Positions 45,530 to 55,023 of a stretch of DNA of 64,000 nt are shown here, piece after piece. Under the pieces are notes generated by a model. The model ran no database searches, was not told the DNA's origin, and worked only from the letters and a program-made list of their open reading frames with translations. Every line of letters begins with the position of its first letter. The stretch's first letter is position 1. Source of the stretch: Paracoccus marinus. GTDB taxonomy: Bacteria; Pseudomonadota; Alphaproteobacteria; Rhodobacterales; Rhodobacteraceae. The position numbers were made by a program, and so were the translations under genes. Location: NCBI RefSeq assembly GCF_007018965.1, contig NZ_VJYZ01000033.1, positions 186,001-250,000 on the forward strand, read 5' to 3'.

Positions 45530-47221
45530 ATGGCCTACAAGGCTCCGGTCGACGACATCCGCTTCATCCTGCGCCACATCCTGCCCTTCGACCAGATCGC
45601 CGCCACCGACCGCTTCGCCGAGGCGACGGACGACATGGTGGACGCGATCCTGACCGAGGCCGGGCGCATGACGACCGAGGTGCTGGCCCCCCTGAACCGC
45701 GGCTCGGACCTTCAGGGCGCAAAACTGGAAAACGGCGCGGTGCGATCCTCGCCCGGGTTCGACGTGGGCTTCCGCGCGATCGCCGACGGCGGCTGGATCG
45801 GGCTGTCCGCCGATCCCGAATACGGCGGCGCGGGCCTGCCGCAGGTCCTCAACATCGCCGTGACCGAGATGATCGGCGGCGGCTGCCTGTCGCTGCAGCT
45901 GAACCCGCTGCTGACGCAGGGCCAGATCGAGGCGCTGGAACACCACGCCTCGGACGAGATGAAGGCGCTGTACCTGCCGAAGCTTACCTCGGGCGAATGG
46001 TCGGGCACGATGAACCTGACCGAGCCGGGCGCGGGCTCGGACGTGGGGGCGCTGACCACGCGGGCGGAACGCGGCGAGGATGGCACCTACCGGATCACCG
46101 GCCAGAAGATCTTCATCACCTGGGGCGACAGCGACCTGTCCGAGAACGTCTGCCACGCGGTCCTGGCCCGGCTGCCCGAGGCTGCGTCGGGGACCAAGGG
46201 GATCAGCCTGTTCATGGTCCCGAAATACCTGCCCGACGAGAACGGCAAGCCCGGCGTCGCCAACGACCTGCGCGTCGTCAGCCTGGAACACAAGCTGGGC
46301 ATCCACGGCAGCCCGACCTGCGTGATGAGCTACGAGGGCGCGACCGGCTGGCTGATCGGCAAGGAACACGGCGGCATGGCCGCGATGTTCACGATGATGA
46401 ACAACGCCCGCCTCGCCGTGGGCACGCAGGGCGTCGCGGTGGCCGAGGCCGCGCTGCAGCACGCCGCGGCCTATGCGACCGAACGTCACCAGATGGGCGC
46501 GATCGTCCGCCATGCCGACGTGCGCCGGATGCTCGCCACCGCCCGGGCCGAGGTGTTCGCGGCCCGCGCAATCTGCCTGTCCTGCGCCGCCGCGCTCGAC
46601 ATGGCGCGCGCGACGGGGGATGCGGAATGGGCCGCGCGCGCCGCGCTGCTGACCCCCATCGCCAAGGCGCACGGCACCGACGTGGGCGTGCGCGTGGCCG
46701 ACACCGGGATCCAGGTCCACGGCGGCATGGGCTTTGTCGAGGAAACCGGCGCCGCCCAGTTCCTGCGCGACGTGCGGATCACGCCGATCTACGAAGGCAC
46801 CAACGGGATCCAGGCGATGGACCTTGTCGGGCGCAAGATGATGGACGGCGGCGAGGCCGCGATGCGGCTGATCGATGAGGTGATGGACGGCGTGCAGGCC
46901 GCACAAGGCGCGGCCCCGGACCTCGCCCGCCCCGTGTGGGACGCGGCCGAGGCGCTGCGCGAGGCGACGACGGCGATCGTCGAGGCCGGCGCGCAGGACC
47001 GCTTTGCGGGCGCGGTGCCGTATCTCGCCGCCTTCGCGCGGGTGCTGGGCGCGAGCTACCACCTGACAGCCGCGCAGACCGGGGACGAGGCGCGCCGCGC
47101 GCTGGCCAAGATCTACATCACCCGCGTCCTGCCCCGGAACGCGGGCGACCTGGCCGAGGCGCGGGCGGGCGTGGCCGACCTGAACGCCGTTCCCGACGCG
47201 GCCTTCGCGGGCGCGGCTTGA
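45530..47221 (+). CDS. Acyl-CoA dehydrogenase (DmdC-like)
   Basis: This protein of 563 residues is an FAD-dependent acyl-CoA dehydrogenase. The N-terminal extension MAYKAPVDDIRFILRHIL and the C-terminal extra domain are typical of the DmdC-like subgroup, used for methylmercaptopropionyl-CoA or other short acyl-CoAs. Signatures are LTEPGAGSDVGAL, GQKIFITWGDSD and VHGGMGFVEETGAAQFLRD; the catalytic glutamate is in PIYEGTNGIQ. Electrons pass to EtfBA. AAGGGGG precedes the ATG. Its stop overlaps the TTG start of the next gene (TTGA), coupling the two. Confidence 0.93.
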   Translation: MAYKAPVDDIRFILRHILPFDQIAATDRFAEATDDMVDAILTEAGRMTTEVLAPLNRGSDLQGAKLENGAVRSSPGFDVGFRAIADGGWIGLSADPEYGGAGLPQVLNIAVTEMIGGGCLSLQLNPLLTQGQIEALEHHASDEMKALYLPKLTSGEWSGTMNLTEPGAGSDVGALTTRAERGEDGTYRITGQKIFITWGDSDLSENVCHAVLARLPEAASGTKGISLFMVPKYLPDENGKPGVANDLRVVSLEHKLGIHGSPTCVMSYEGATGWLIGKEHGGMAAMFTMMNNARLAVGTQGVAVAEAALQHAAAYATERHQMGAIVRHADVRRMLATARAEVFAARAICLSCAAALDMARATGDAEWAARAALLTPIAKAHGTDVGVRVADTGIQVHGGMGFVEETGAAQFLRDVRITPIYEGTNGIQAMDLVGRKMMDGGEAAMRLIDEVMDGVQAAQGAAPDLARPVWDAAEALREATTAIVEAGAQDRFAGAVPYLAAFARVLGASYHLTAAQTGDEARRALAKIYITRVLPRNAGDLAEARAGVADLNAVPDAAFAGAA

Positions 47222-48243
47222 CCATCCACCACCCCTGGGACGACGCGCCGCCCGACGGCGGCGCGGCCGAGGTCGCGCCCGGCGTCCTGTGGCTGCGGCT
47301 GCCGCTGCCGCTGCGGCTGAACCACGTCAACGCCTATGCCTTGCGCGACGCGGACGGCTGGACGGTGATCGACACCGGCTTCGACGGCGCCGCCACCCGC
47401 GCCGCGTGGGAGGCGTTGCTGGCCGGGCCGATGGCCGGCTCGCCGGTCACGCGGCTGATCGTGACCCACCACCATCCCGACCATATCGGCCTTGCCGGCT
47501 GGTTCGTGGCGCGGGGGGCGGAGATGTGGACCAGCCGCGCGAGCTTTCTGACCGGACGGATGCTGTGGCTCGACCCGCACGACCGCCCGCCGCCTGAACA
47601 GATCGATTTCCTGCGCCGCGCGGGGATGCCGGCCGGGCAGCTGGCGGTCAAGGCGTGCGAGCGGCCGTGGAACATGTCCGACGTGGTTCACCCGCTGCCG
47701 CAGGGCTATCGCCGCCTGACCGAAGGGCAGGTGGTCCGGTTCGGCGACCGCTACTGGCGCGTCGCGCTGGGCGAGGGGCACGCGCCCGAGATGGTGACGC
47801 TGTGGTCGCAGGACGATGACCTCGTGATCGGCGGCGACCAGCTGCTGCCGGGGATTTCGCCCAACCTCGGGGTGTATCCGTCCGAACCCGACGCCAACCC
47901 GGTTCAGGACTGGCTGGACAGCTGCGCGCGGCTGGCGGCGCTGGCCGAGCCGCGCCATCTCGTCCTGCCGGGCCACAAGCTGCCGTTCCGGGGCCTGCCC
48001 ACGCGTCTGGCGGCGATGACCGAAAACCACGAATCGGCGCTGACCCGGCTGGCCGAGGAACTGGGCCGCGCCCCGCGCACCGCCGTCGACTGCTTCGACC
48101 TGCTGTTCAAGCGCCGGATCGGCGACGGCGAGTTCGGTCTGGCCGTGGTCGAGGCGGTGGCCCACATCAACTGCCTGGCACATCGTGGCCTGATCGCGCC
48201 GGTCGGCGTGACAAACGATGGCGGAACGCTGTGGGGGGCGTGA
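47218..48243 (+). CDS. Metallo-beta-lactamase-fold hydrolase (cytoplasmic)
   Basis: This protein of 341 residues starts at a TTG overlapping the acyl-CoA dehydrogenase stop. Metal-binding motifs are VTHHHPDHIGLAG, the later histidine in GEGHAPEM, VIGGDQLL and PGHKLPF. Related proteins act as hydrolases of thioesters or lactones. With its coupling to an acyl-CoA dehydrogenase, a role as a CoA-thioester hydrolase is an attractive inference but unproven. A C-terminal helical domain of ~90 residues resembles the LACTB2-type tail. Confidence 0.85.
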   Translation: MTIHHPWDDAPPDGGAAEVAPGVLWLRLPLPLRLNHVNAYALRDADGWTVIDTGFDGAATRAAWEALLAGPMAGSPVTRLIVTHHHPDHIGLAGWFVARGAEMWTSRASFLTGRMLWLDPHDRPPPEQIDFLRRAGMPAGQLAVKACERPWNMSDVVHPLPQGYRRLTEGQVVRFGDRYWRVALGEGHAPEMVTLWSQDDDLVIGGDQLLPGISPNLGVYPSEPDANPVQDWLDSCARLAALAEPRHLVLPGHKLPFRGLPTRLAAMTENHESALTRLAEELGRAPRTAVDCFDLLFKRRIGDGEFGLAVVEAVAHINCLAHRGLIAPVGVTNDGGTLWGA

Positions 48244-48300
48244 CACGCCCGGCCCCTTGCGCTAGCACGGCACCAAAGCTTCGAGCCGAGGAAGACCACG

Positions 48301-48534
48301 ATGGCCACGCTGCACCAGAACCCCGCCCATCCGACCGCGCAGGGCCGCATGCACGACACCGCGCACGACGTGTCGCATGACAAGGCGCATGACACCCGCC
48401 ACGCCCCGCATGTCCACGGCGACATGGACATCACCGCGCAGCAGCGCGGCTTCGCCGGCTTCGTGCGGTTCGCGACCTGGAACGTCGTCGCGATCGCCGT
48501 CATCCTGATCTTCCTGGCACTCGCCAACGCCTGA
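48301..48534 (+). CDS. aa3-type cytochrome c oxidase subunit IV
   Basis: This protein of 77 residues has a His-rich hydrophilic N-terminal half (repeated HDT, HDV, HDK units) and one C-terminal membrane helix (FVRFATWNVVAIAVILIFLALAN). It matches the small subunit IV of bacterial aa3 oxidase. It is encoded away from the main cox genes, as in Paracoccus and Rhodobacter. The N-terminus contains ten or more histidines, unusual for the family and perhaps metal-binding. Confidence 0.85.
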   Translation: MATLHQNPAHPTAQGRMHDTAHDVSHDKAHDTRHAPHVHGDMDITAQQRGFAGFVRFATWNVVAIAVILIFLALANA

Positions 48535-48588
48535 CGGCGAACGGCTGGCCGCGGGCGACTGCACGCGCGCACAACAAGGGACCGGTCC

Positions 48589-49242
48589 ATGCAACGGCGA
48601 TCCTTCCTGGCCCTCGCGCTTCCTGCGGCCCTTGCGGCCTGCGGCGCGGACAACAAGTGGGCCGACGACGCCGTCCTGCGGTCGTCGCGCTTCGTCTCGC
48701 CCGAGCCGCCCTCGATCACGCTCTTCACCGTGATCGGTATTCCCCGGGGCGAGGGGGCGCACTCCGCTCTGATGATCAACGGCAGCCAGCGCGTGATCTT
48801 CGACCCGGCGGGCAGCTGGCAGCACCCGCAGATCCCCGAACGCCACGACGTGCTTTACGGGATCACCGACAACTACAAGCGCTTCTACATCGACTACCAC
48901 GCGCGCGAGACCTACTGGGTCGCCGAGGACAGCGTGGCCGTCACGCGCGAGGTGGCCGACATGGCGATCCGCGCGGCCGAGGGGAACGGGGCCGCCAACA
49001 AGTCCTTCTGCGCGCAGGCGACCGGATCGGTGCTACGCCAGGTCCCGGGCTTTCAGGGCGCGCCGGGGACGTTCAGCCCGCTGAAGCTGCGGGCCTGGTT
49101 CCTGACGCTGCCGGGCGTGACCTCGCACCGCTGGCAGGACGGCGACCCCGCCAACAACCACGACGTGCTGCTGCGCCAGAAGAACGGCACGATCGAAGGC
49201 TACCAGAACGGACAGCTGCGCCGCGACCGGATCGCGGGCTGA
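48589..49242 (+). CDS. Lipoprotein of unknown function
   Basis: This protein of 217 residues has a signal peptide with twin arginines near the start (MQRRSF) and a lipobox (ALAAC, Cys19), followed by GADNKWADDAVLRSSRF. The mature part contains a conserved-looking segment GEGAHSALMINGSQRVIFDPAG and several Trp/Tyr-rich stretches. The fold may be related to NlpC/P60-like or amidase-like exported proteins (the HSALxI text recalls it), but I cannot confirm this. It is a single gene. Confidence 0.72.
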   Translation: MQRRSFLALALPAALAACGADNKWADDAVLRSSRFVSPEPPSITLFTVIGIPRGEGAHSALMINGSQRVIFDPAGSWQHPQIPERHDVLYGITDNYKRFYIDYHARETYWVAEDSVAVTREVADMAIRAAEGNGAANKSFCAQATGSVLRQVPGFQGAPGTFSPLKLRAWFLTLPGVTSHRWQDGDPANNHDVLLRQKNGTIEGYQNGQLRRDRIAG

Positions 49243-49271
49243 CCCGGATCGCGGGTGGACCCTGGATCGCG
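49227..49271. repeat. Three copies of GGATCGCGGG
   Basis: The decamer occurs at about 49228, 49247 and 49263, spanning the end of the lipoprotein gene and the intergenic gap. It is a short imperfect tandem array with no known role. Confidence 0.5.
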
Positions 49272-49308
49272 GGACGATGCGCCGGCCGCATCGAACCCCG
49301 TGCGCCGT

Positions 49309-49635
49309 TCAGATCAACCAGCTTCCCAGACCCAGCGCCACGGCGCCCGCGACGATCGCGGCCAGCGTGTTGCGCGTGAACAGCCCGACCGCCAGCGTCG
49401 CCGCCGCCGCGATCAGCCGCGCCGGATCGGGCCGTCCGCCGTTCGCGGCGGGCCACAGCACCATGGGCGCGATCAGCGCGGGCAGCACCGCGACGGCGGT
49501 GTAGCGCAGCAGCCGTTCGGCCCACAGCGGCACCGCGCGGCCGCCGACCGCGCCAAGGAACGACCAGCGGATCAGGAACGTGCCCGCGCCGAGGACGAGG
49601 ATGACGATCCAGACGTCGGTTGCGGAATGGGTCAT
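49309..49635 (-). CDS. azlD: AzlD-family branched-chain amino acid exporter small subunit
   Basis: This protein of 108 residues has four hydrophobic helices. The family pattern is VWIVILVLGAGTFLIRWSFL, RLLRYTAVAVLPALIAPMVL and a C-terminal RNTLAAIVAGAVALGLGSW. It is partner of AzlC in export of branched-chain amino acids (and azaleucine). The ATG overlaps the AzlC stop by four bases. Confidence 0.9.
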   Translation of the reverse strand: MTHSATDVWIVILVLGAGTFLIRWSFLGAVGGRAVPLWAERLLRYTAVAVLPALIAPMVLWPAANGGRPDPARLIAAAATLAVGLFTRNTLAAIVAGAVALGLGSWLI

Positions 49636-50429
49636 GCGCTGCGCTTCCTGCCTTCGGTCCACGCCTCGACCGCCGCGCCCGCGCACATGCCGGCGGGCCC
49701 CGCGATCAGAAGCCCGGTGCCGTTCGGCATCCCCGCCAGCACCAGCGCGACCCCGATCGCCACGGTGGCCGCGGCAAGATGCGCCCAGGTCCGCAGCATC
49801 GGCGCGACCATCGACAGGAAGGTGATCGGCACCGCGAAATCCAGCGGCCAGTCGGCCGGGATGACGTTGCCGACCGTCGCCCCGACATAGGTCGCCACCA
49901 CCCAGGGCGGGCAGATCACGACCGCCGCGCCCCAGAAATGCGCGAGCCGCTGGGCGAGCGTCGCCTGCGGCCGCCGCTCGGCGTTTTGGACCGCCATCGC
50001 GAAGCTCTGGTCGGTCAGGGCATAGGCGGCGAGCGCCCGTTCCCACGGCCGGGCCGCGCCGATGATCGGCACCAGCGACGCGGAATACATGGCCATCCGC
50101 AGGTTGATCGCCAGCGCCGATGCGATCACCAGCAGCACCGGGGCGTCGTGGGACAGAAGCTCGACCGCCGTGAACTGCGACGCCCCCGCGAGGACGAGGA
50201 CGGAAAAGCCCATCGTCTGCGAGACGTCGAACCCGGCCGTCTGGGCGATGACCCCGAACAGCAGCCCGAACGGGATGAGAACGAGTAGGAAGGGCAGCGC
50301 CTGGATCATGCCGCGCCGGAACGCCTGGCGCGGGGTTTCCGGGTCGGCGCCGCGGAGGGTCGGCGCGTTGTGTTGAGCGGGCGGGTTGGCGGGTGAGGGG
50401 CGGGAAAGGGGGGCGGTCGGCGCGGACAT
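49632..50429 (-). CDS. azlC: AzlC-family branched-chain amino acid permease
   Basis: This protein of 265 residues is the larger membrane subunit with several helices. The AzlC signature is FGLLFGVIAQTAGFDVSQ, ASQFTAVELL and LAINLRMAMYSASL. The start MSAPTAP was chosen; an in-frame ATG 18 codons earlier is less likely. The N-terminal ~40 residues are a hydrophilic Pro/Ala tail. It is coupled to azlD. Confidence 0.92.
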   Translation of the reverse strand: MSAPTAPLSRPSPANPPAQHNAPTLRGADPETPRQAFRRGMIQALPFLLVLIPFGLLFGVIAQTAGFDVSQTMGFSVLVLAGASQFTAVELLSHDAPVLLVIASALAINLRMAMYSASLVPIIGAARPWERALAAYALTDQSFAMAVQNAERRPQATLAQRLAHFWGAAVVICPPWVVATYVGATVGNVIPADWPLDFAVPITFLSMVAPMLRTWAHLAAATVAIGVALVLAGMPNGTGLLIAGPAGMCAGAAVEAWTEGRKRSA

Positions 50430-50671
50430 GGGATCAGCCTTCAGGACGTGCCGCCACCATACGTCCGGCGGCGGCACGTGCAAGCGACGGGCAGGGGATC
50501 ATGGGTCCGCCTTGCCGAACCGCATGACGCGCCGGGCCTGCCATTCGCGCGGCCTTTCGCATCGGCACGGGGTCGCCCGACATCTGTTCCGCCGCTCATC
50601 CCGGCGTTCGGGTGGCCTCATCCAGCCGCTCCACGCGCCGCATCGACGCCGGGGCAGCGCGCGCCCCGGGC
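50430..50671. other. Intergenic region between azlC and the siderophore-import operon
   Basis: These 242 bases contain no gene I can support. A possible hairpin GTGCCGCC / GGCGGCAC spans about 50448-50477. No obvious promoter or terminator T-tract is seen. Confidence 0.4.
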
Positions 50672-52384
50672 TCACCCTTGTCCCGGCGAGATGTGCCACG
50701 CCCGCGCCGCGCGGCTTTGCGCCCACCACGCGGCGAACCTGCCGCCACGGGCGATCAGCTCGGCGGGGGTGCCATCCTCGACGACGCGTCCTTCGTCCAC
50801 GAAGAACACGCGGTCGGCTTGGGCCACCGTCTCGATCCGGTGCGCGACGATCACGATCGTTCGGTCGCGGAACGTGGCGAGGGCGCGGGCGATCGCGGCC
50901 TCGCTGGCGGTGTCGAGAGCGCTCGTCGCCTCGTCCAGCAGCACGATCGGCGACTGTTTCAGGAAGGCCCGCGCGATCGAGATGCGCTGCCGCTCGCCCC
51001 CCGACAGGCGCTGCCCGTCCTGCCCGACCGCTGCCCCCATGCCGCCGATGCGGTCGGCGATCTCGTCCACGCCCGCGGCGCTCGCGGCCGCCGCGACCTC
51101 GGCGTCGGTGGCGTCGGGGCGGGCGATGCGGATGTTTTCGGCGATGGACCCTTCCAGCAGTTGCACGGTCTGGAACACGATCGACAGGCGCGACAGATGC
51201 GCGTCCGGGGACAGGTCGCGCAGGTCGGTCCCGTCGACCCGCACCGCGCCCTCGTCGGGATCGTGAAATCGCGCGATCAGCGACAGGATCGTGGATTTTC
51301 CGGCGCCCGACGGCCCGACGATGGCCGTGGTCTGACCGGCGGCGGCGCGCAGGTTGACGCCGTTCAGGATCGGCTGGCCGTTCAATGCGACCCGCACGTC
51401 GTCCAGCGCGATGTCCGATCCCGAGGGGGCAAGATCGCGGCCCGGCGTCAGGCGGGGTGCGTCGAGGATCGAGACGGTCCGACCGACCGTGCCGTGCAGC
51501 GTCTCGATGACCGGGAACAGGGCCGCCAGCGCCTCGACAGGTTCAAGGTAGCGCATCACGACCATGCCGAGCGCCACCGCCTCGACCGCGCCGATCCTGC
51601 CGGACCACAGCAGCGCGGCGATGGTGCCGAACAGCGATACCACGGCCAGTTGCGACATGACGGAAAACAGCAGCGTCCCGGGCACGCTGAAGCGCAGCAG
51701 CCGCATGGTCGCGCGGCGCTGGCGGCCGACGGCGCGGGTGACCGGACCGGCAAGCCCGCCGCGCCCGGCCGCACGCAGCAGCGCCTGGTTGCGCGCGAAC
51801 TCCTCGCTGCGCTCGCCGACCTCGCGCCCCGCGGCGGCGAAATCGGCTTCCGCCCGGCGCATCATGCGCGCGCCAAAACCCATCGTGCCGAGCAGCATCG
51901 GCCACAGCAGCAGCGCCACGAGCCCGAGCGGCCAGCAGGCGAACAGCAGGCCCGCCGCCAGCAGCCCCGGCACCAGCAGGTTGATGCCGATCTGGGCCGC
52001 GAAGTTCACGAACCCCGCGAACAGCTCCATCCCGGTGCCCGACAGGGCGCGCCGCGCCTCGGCCTGCCGATGGGCCGTGAGCCAACCGGGCGGGGCGGCG
52101 AGCAGTGCGCCGATCAGCCGGGTGTTGACGGACGTCATGGTGGACAGCCCGATGTCGAAGGCCAGGATACCCACCCGACGCTCGACCATCCAGCCGGTCG
52201 CCACCGCCGCCAGAAGCGCGCAAAGCCACGCGAGGCCAAGCGCGGGGTCGGTGAAGAGCGCGATCAGGAACGGCAGAAGCAGCAGCGCCGCACCGGCGCG
52301 CAGGGCGGCCGCCAGCGCGACCCAGCGCCAGAACGGCCGCACCTTGGGCCGGGCCTCGGAGCCGATGATCCGGCTCAGCTGCAT
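50672..52384 (-). CDS. ABC half-transporter (IrtB-like)
   Basis: This protein of 570 residues has a membrane domain (residues ~20-300) and an ATP-binding domain with Walker A GPSGAGKST at 357, signature LSGGERQRISIAR near 460 and Walker B IVLLDEATSALD near 482. The type IV (exporter-like) fold is that of IrtB and YbtQ, which form heterodimers importing ferri-siderophores. Its start overlaps the end of the upstream partner gene by 10 bases, strongly suggesting a heterodimer with it. The stop is at the edge of a 242-base gap. Confidence 0.87.
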   Translation of the reverse strand: MQLSRIIGSEARPKVRPFWRWVALAAALRAGAALLLLPFLIALFTDPALGLAWLCALLAAVATGWMVERRVGILAFDIGLSTMTSVNTRLIGALLAAPPGWLTAHRQAEARRALSGTGMELFAGFVNFAAQIGINLLVPGLLAAGLLFACWPLGLVALLLWPMLLGTMGFGARMMRRAEADFAAAGREVGERSEEFARNQALLRAAGRGGLAGPVTRAVGRQRRATMRLLRFSVPGTLLFSVMSQLAVVSLFGTIAALLWSGRIGAVEAVALGMVVMRYLEPVEALAALFPVIETLHGTVGRTVSILDAPRLTPGRDLAPSGSDIALDDVRVALNGQPILNGVNLRAAAGQTTAIVGPSGAGKSTILSLIARFHDPDEGAVRVDGTDLRDLSPDAHLSRLSIVFQTVQLLEGSIAENIRIARPDATDAEVAAAASAAGVDEIADRIGGMGAAVGQDGQRLSGGERQRISIARAFLKQSPIVLLDEATSALDTASEAAIARALATFRDRTIVIVAHRIETVAQADRVFFVDEGRVVEDGTPAELIARGGRFAAWWAQSRAARAWHISPGQG

Positions 52385-54984
52385 GGCATGGTTTCCCGGC
52401 GCGACAGGCCTGCCGTCCACAGATCGGCATAGACCCCGCGCTGCGCCAGAAGCGCATCGTGCCGGCCCTGCTCGACGATGCGCCCGTCCTTGAAGACCGC
52501 GATCCGGTCGGCATCGGTGACGGTCTGCAGCCGGTGGGCGATCATCAGGACGGTCCGCCCTTCCGCGACGCGGTTCAGCGCCAGGTGCAGCGATTGCTCT
52601 GAATCGGGATCGGCCATGGCCGTCGCCTCGTCAAGGATCAGGATGGGCGGGTCCGCAAGCAGGGTGCGGGCGATCGACAGGCGCTGCGTCTCGCCCCCGG
52701 ACAGGCGGACATCCTGACCGATGACGCTGTCGTAGCCACGGGGCAGCGCCATGATGCGGGCGTGGATTCGTGCCGCCTCTGCCGCCGCGCGGACCTGGGC
52801 GTCCGAGGCGTCGGGCCGCGCAAGGCGGATGTTGTCGGCCAGGCTGCCCGCGATCAGCCGCACGTCCTGAAACACGAAGCCGACGGCGCGTTGCAGCGCG
52901 TCCGCCCGCAGGCTGCGGATGTCGATCGTGCGGCCCTGCGCCGTCAGGCAGACCGATCCCGCGCCCGCGTCGAAGAACCGGCCCGCCAGCAGCGCCAGCG
53001 TTGTCTTGCCGCCGCCCGAAGGCCCGACCAGCGCCGTCAGGCTGCCGGGCGGGCAGTCAAGCGTCACGTCATGCAGCACCGGCCGTCCGGCGCGGTAGCC
53101 GAAGGACACGCCGCGGAACGACAGGCCCACCGGCCCGGCGGGCAGGTCCTGCGTCGCCCGCGACAGGTCAATTTCGGGTTCCGATAAAAGCTGGCCGATG
53201 GCCCGGGTTGCGGCGTCCGCATCGCGCAGCGGCAGGCGGCTTTGCAGGATCAGGCCGACCTGAGATCCGAACGCGGTGCCGAGGATCAGGAAGGGCACGA
53301 TGTCGGGCGCCGTCATGCTGCCCCGGCCGACGAGCCACAGCCCGCCCGCGCAGATGACCGCAAGGAAGGTCTGCGGCTGAAGCACCATCTGCGCCGCGAG
53401 CTTGCGCCCCATCATCGAACGCTGCCAGCTGCCCAGGAACCCGGCCTGCCCGGCCAGCGTGTCGCGCAGCGGCGTCACCCCGCCGCCGAAGATCCGCATC
53501 ACCGGCAGCGCGTCCACGAACCCCCCGGCGGCAGAGGCGGCCCTGCTGGACCATTCCGCGACCCTGGCGATGTTGTCGCCCTCGCCCATGATCATGCGGA
53601 TCAGCAGGACGACATAGGCGACGAGCGGCAGGAACAGCAGCCCCGCCAGCCCGGCATCGACCGTGAAAAGGTAAACGATCGCGGCTGCTGGCGTCACGAT
53701 GGCCGCGGTCAGATCGGGGACCGCATGGGTGTTGCGGTAGTGCAGGCGACCGGCCTCGGTATCGACGGCCTGCCGGACGGCGGTGGTATTGCGGTCCGAA
53801 AACCAGCCCAGGGGCAGCCGCGACAGCTTGCCCAGCACCCGCAGCCTCAACTGCTCGCCAAACGCGGCGTCGATCGCATGCAGCCACAGCAGAAGCGCGG
53901 CCGAGACGATTCCCGCCGCACCGAACAGGACCAGTGCCGCGACGACCGGGGTGGCGAAATCGTCCCACTCGCGCGATCCGTCCAGAACCCGGCGCGCGAT
54001 CTCGGCGAGAAGGATCAGGGGGGCGATCCGCATCAGCGATGCGGCGACCTGAACGGCGGCCGCGATCCGCAGCTTCCACCTGAGCGGCGAGAGGATGCCG
54101 GCCGCCGCCTGCGAACGCCACGTGCCGGTCTGGGGGGCGGCGTGCGCGACCGCGGGCGGCTGCGTGGCCGCCGGGGCCGCGGCGCCGGTATCGCGTCCGC
54201 CGGCTTCGGCGACCTGATCCGCCGCCGGGTCGTCCTCGACCCGCTCCTTGCGGAGCCGCATTTCCTTGCCGCGGATCCAGTAGGCCGCGTGAACCACGTC
54301 GGTCAGGGGAAAGCCGTGGGTCTCGTTCAGGCGCTTGCGCAGCGTCTTGACCGCCAGGCTTTCCCCGGCGATCCATGCGTGCCAGTTCGACCAGTCGCGG
54401 ATCGGCACCGCATCGGCGAGGGCGTCCGTTCCCGGCCCGGTCCAAAGCAGCTCGACGCCGGGATGCCCGGTCAGCGGGATCTGCGCGTCGCCGGGCTGGT
54501 GCGCCTGCAAGATCAGGGTGATCCGGGTCTCGGCCGGCAGCACGGCGAGGATCGCGTTGATCGCCGGGACCACCGCCGCATCCCCGGCCAGCAGATAGCC
54601 GGCAGGCTCGACATCCGGCGGCGTGAACTTCTTGTAGGCGAAATAGGATGCGGCGATCCGGTCGCCTGGCCGCGCCTTCGCCGCCCAGATCGAGGCCGGT
54701 CCCCCCGGCTCGTGATGGACGAAATCAAGCGACACCTCGCCCGTCGCCGGGTCGGGATCGACCAGCGTAAACCCTCGCTGATGGATCTTGCCCGCAACCT
54801 CGGGGTCCGGCGCCCAAAGTCGCACGTAGCTGGCGGCGGGGGTGTCGCGCCCGTCGATGATCGTCGGCGCGTGCAGCCGTATCCGCCGGAAGCCCGGCGT
54901 CAGGTCGGTGACGCGCAGCACGGTCATCTGGTGATCCGTCGCGCCCATGGCGCGCAGGATCGCCCGGTCGAGGCGGCTTCCCAT
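52375..54984 (-). CDS. Siderophore-interacting (reductase) domain fused to ABC half-transporter (IrtA-like)
   Basis: This protein of 869 residues has two parts. Residues ~1-260 form a siderophore-interacting/ferric reductase domain of the ViuB family (QRGFTLVD, FVHHEPGGPASIWAAKARPGD, GYLLAGDAAVVPAI). A Pro/Ala linker (~265-300) follows, then six membrane helices and an ATPase: Walker A GPSGGGKTT at 654, signature LSGGETQRLSIAR near 761, and LDEATAMADPDSE near 784, the A-x-ADP variant typical of IrtA/YbtP. This is the architecture of mycobacterial IrtA, which imports ferri-siderophore and reduces the iron in one complex. The receptor gene ends 39 bases upstream. Confidence 0.9.
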   Translation of the reverse strand: MGSRLDRAILRAMGATDHQMTVLRVTDLTPGFRRIRLHAPTIIDGRDTPAASYVRLWAPDPEVAGKIHQRGFTLVDPDPATGEVSLDFVHHEPGGPASIWAAKARPGDRIAASYFAYKKFTPPDVEPAGYLLAGDAAVVPAINAILAVLPAETRITLILQAHQPGDAQIPLTGHPGVELLWTGPGTDALADAVPIRDWSNWHAWIAGESLAVKTLRKRLNETHGFPLTDVVHAAYWIRGKEMRLRKERVEDDPAADQVAEAGGRDTGAAAPAATQPPAVAHAAPQTGTWRSQAAAGILSPLRWKLRIAAAVQVAASLMRIAPLILLAEIARRVLDGSREWDDFATPVVAALVLFGAAGIVSAALLLWLHAIDAAFGEQLRLRVLGKLSRLPLGWFSDRNTTAVRQAVDTEAGRLHYRNTHAVPDLTAAIVTPAAAIVYLFTVDAGLAGLLFLPLVAYVVLLIRMIMGEGDNIARVAEWSSRAASAAGGFVDALPVMRIFGGGVTPLRDTLAGQAGFLGSWQRSMMGRKLAAQMVLQPQTFLAVICAGGLWLVGRGSMTAPDIVPFLILGTAFGSQVGLILQSRLPLRDADAATRAIGQLLSEPEIDLSRATQDLPAGPVGLSFRGVSFGYRAGRPVLHDVTLDCPPGSLTALVGPSGGGKTTLALLAGRFFDAGAGSVCLTAQGRTIDIRSLRADALQRAVGFVFQDVRLIAGSLADNIRLARPDASDAQVRAAAEAARIHARIMALPRGYDSVIGQDVRLSGGETQRLSIARTLLADPPILILDEATAMADPDSEQSLHLALNRVAEGRTVLMIAHRLQTVTDADRIAVFKDGRIVEQGRHDALLAQRGVYADLWTAGLSRRETMPCS

Positions 54985-55023
54985 CAGTGCCGCCCGCCGC
55001 GCGGGTCCGGGCCGGTCACGACC

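Noticed and set aside
50430..50671. A small gene downstream of azlC
   Set aside because: Frames are Arg/Pro-rich shadows without a plausible start or ribosome site.
51543..52514. Long alternative frames antisense or out of frame over the ABC genes
   Set aside because: These are typical high-GC shadow frames; the real frames carry complete ABC signatures.
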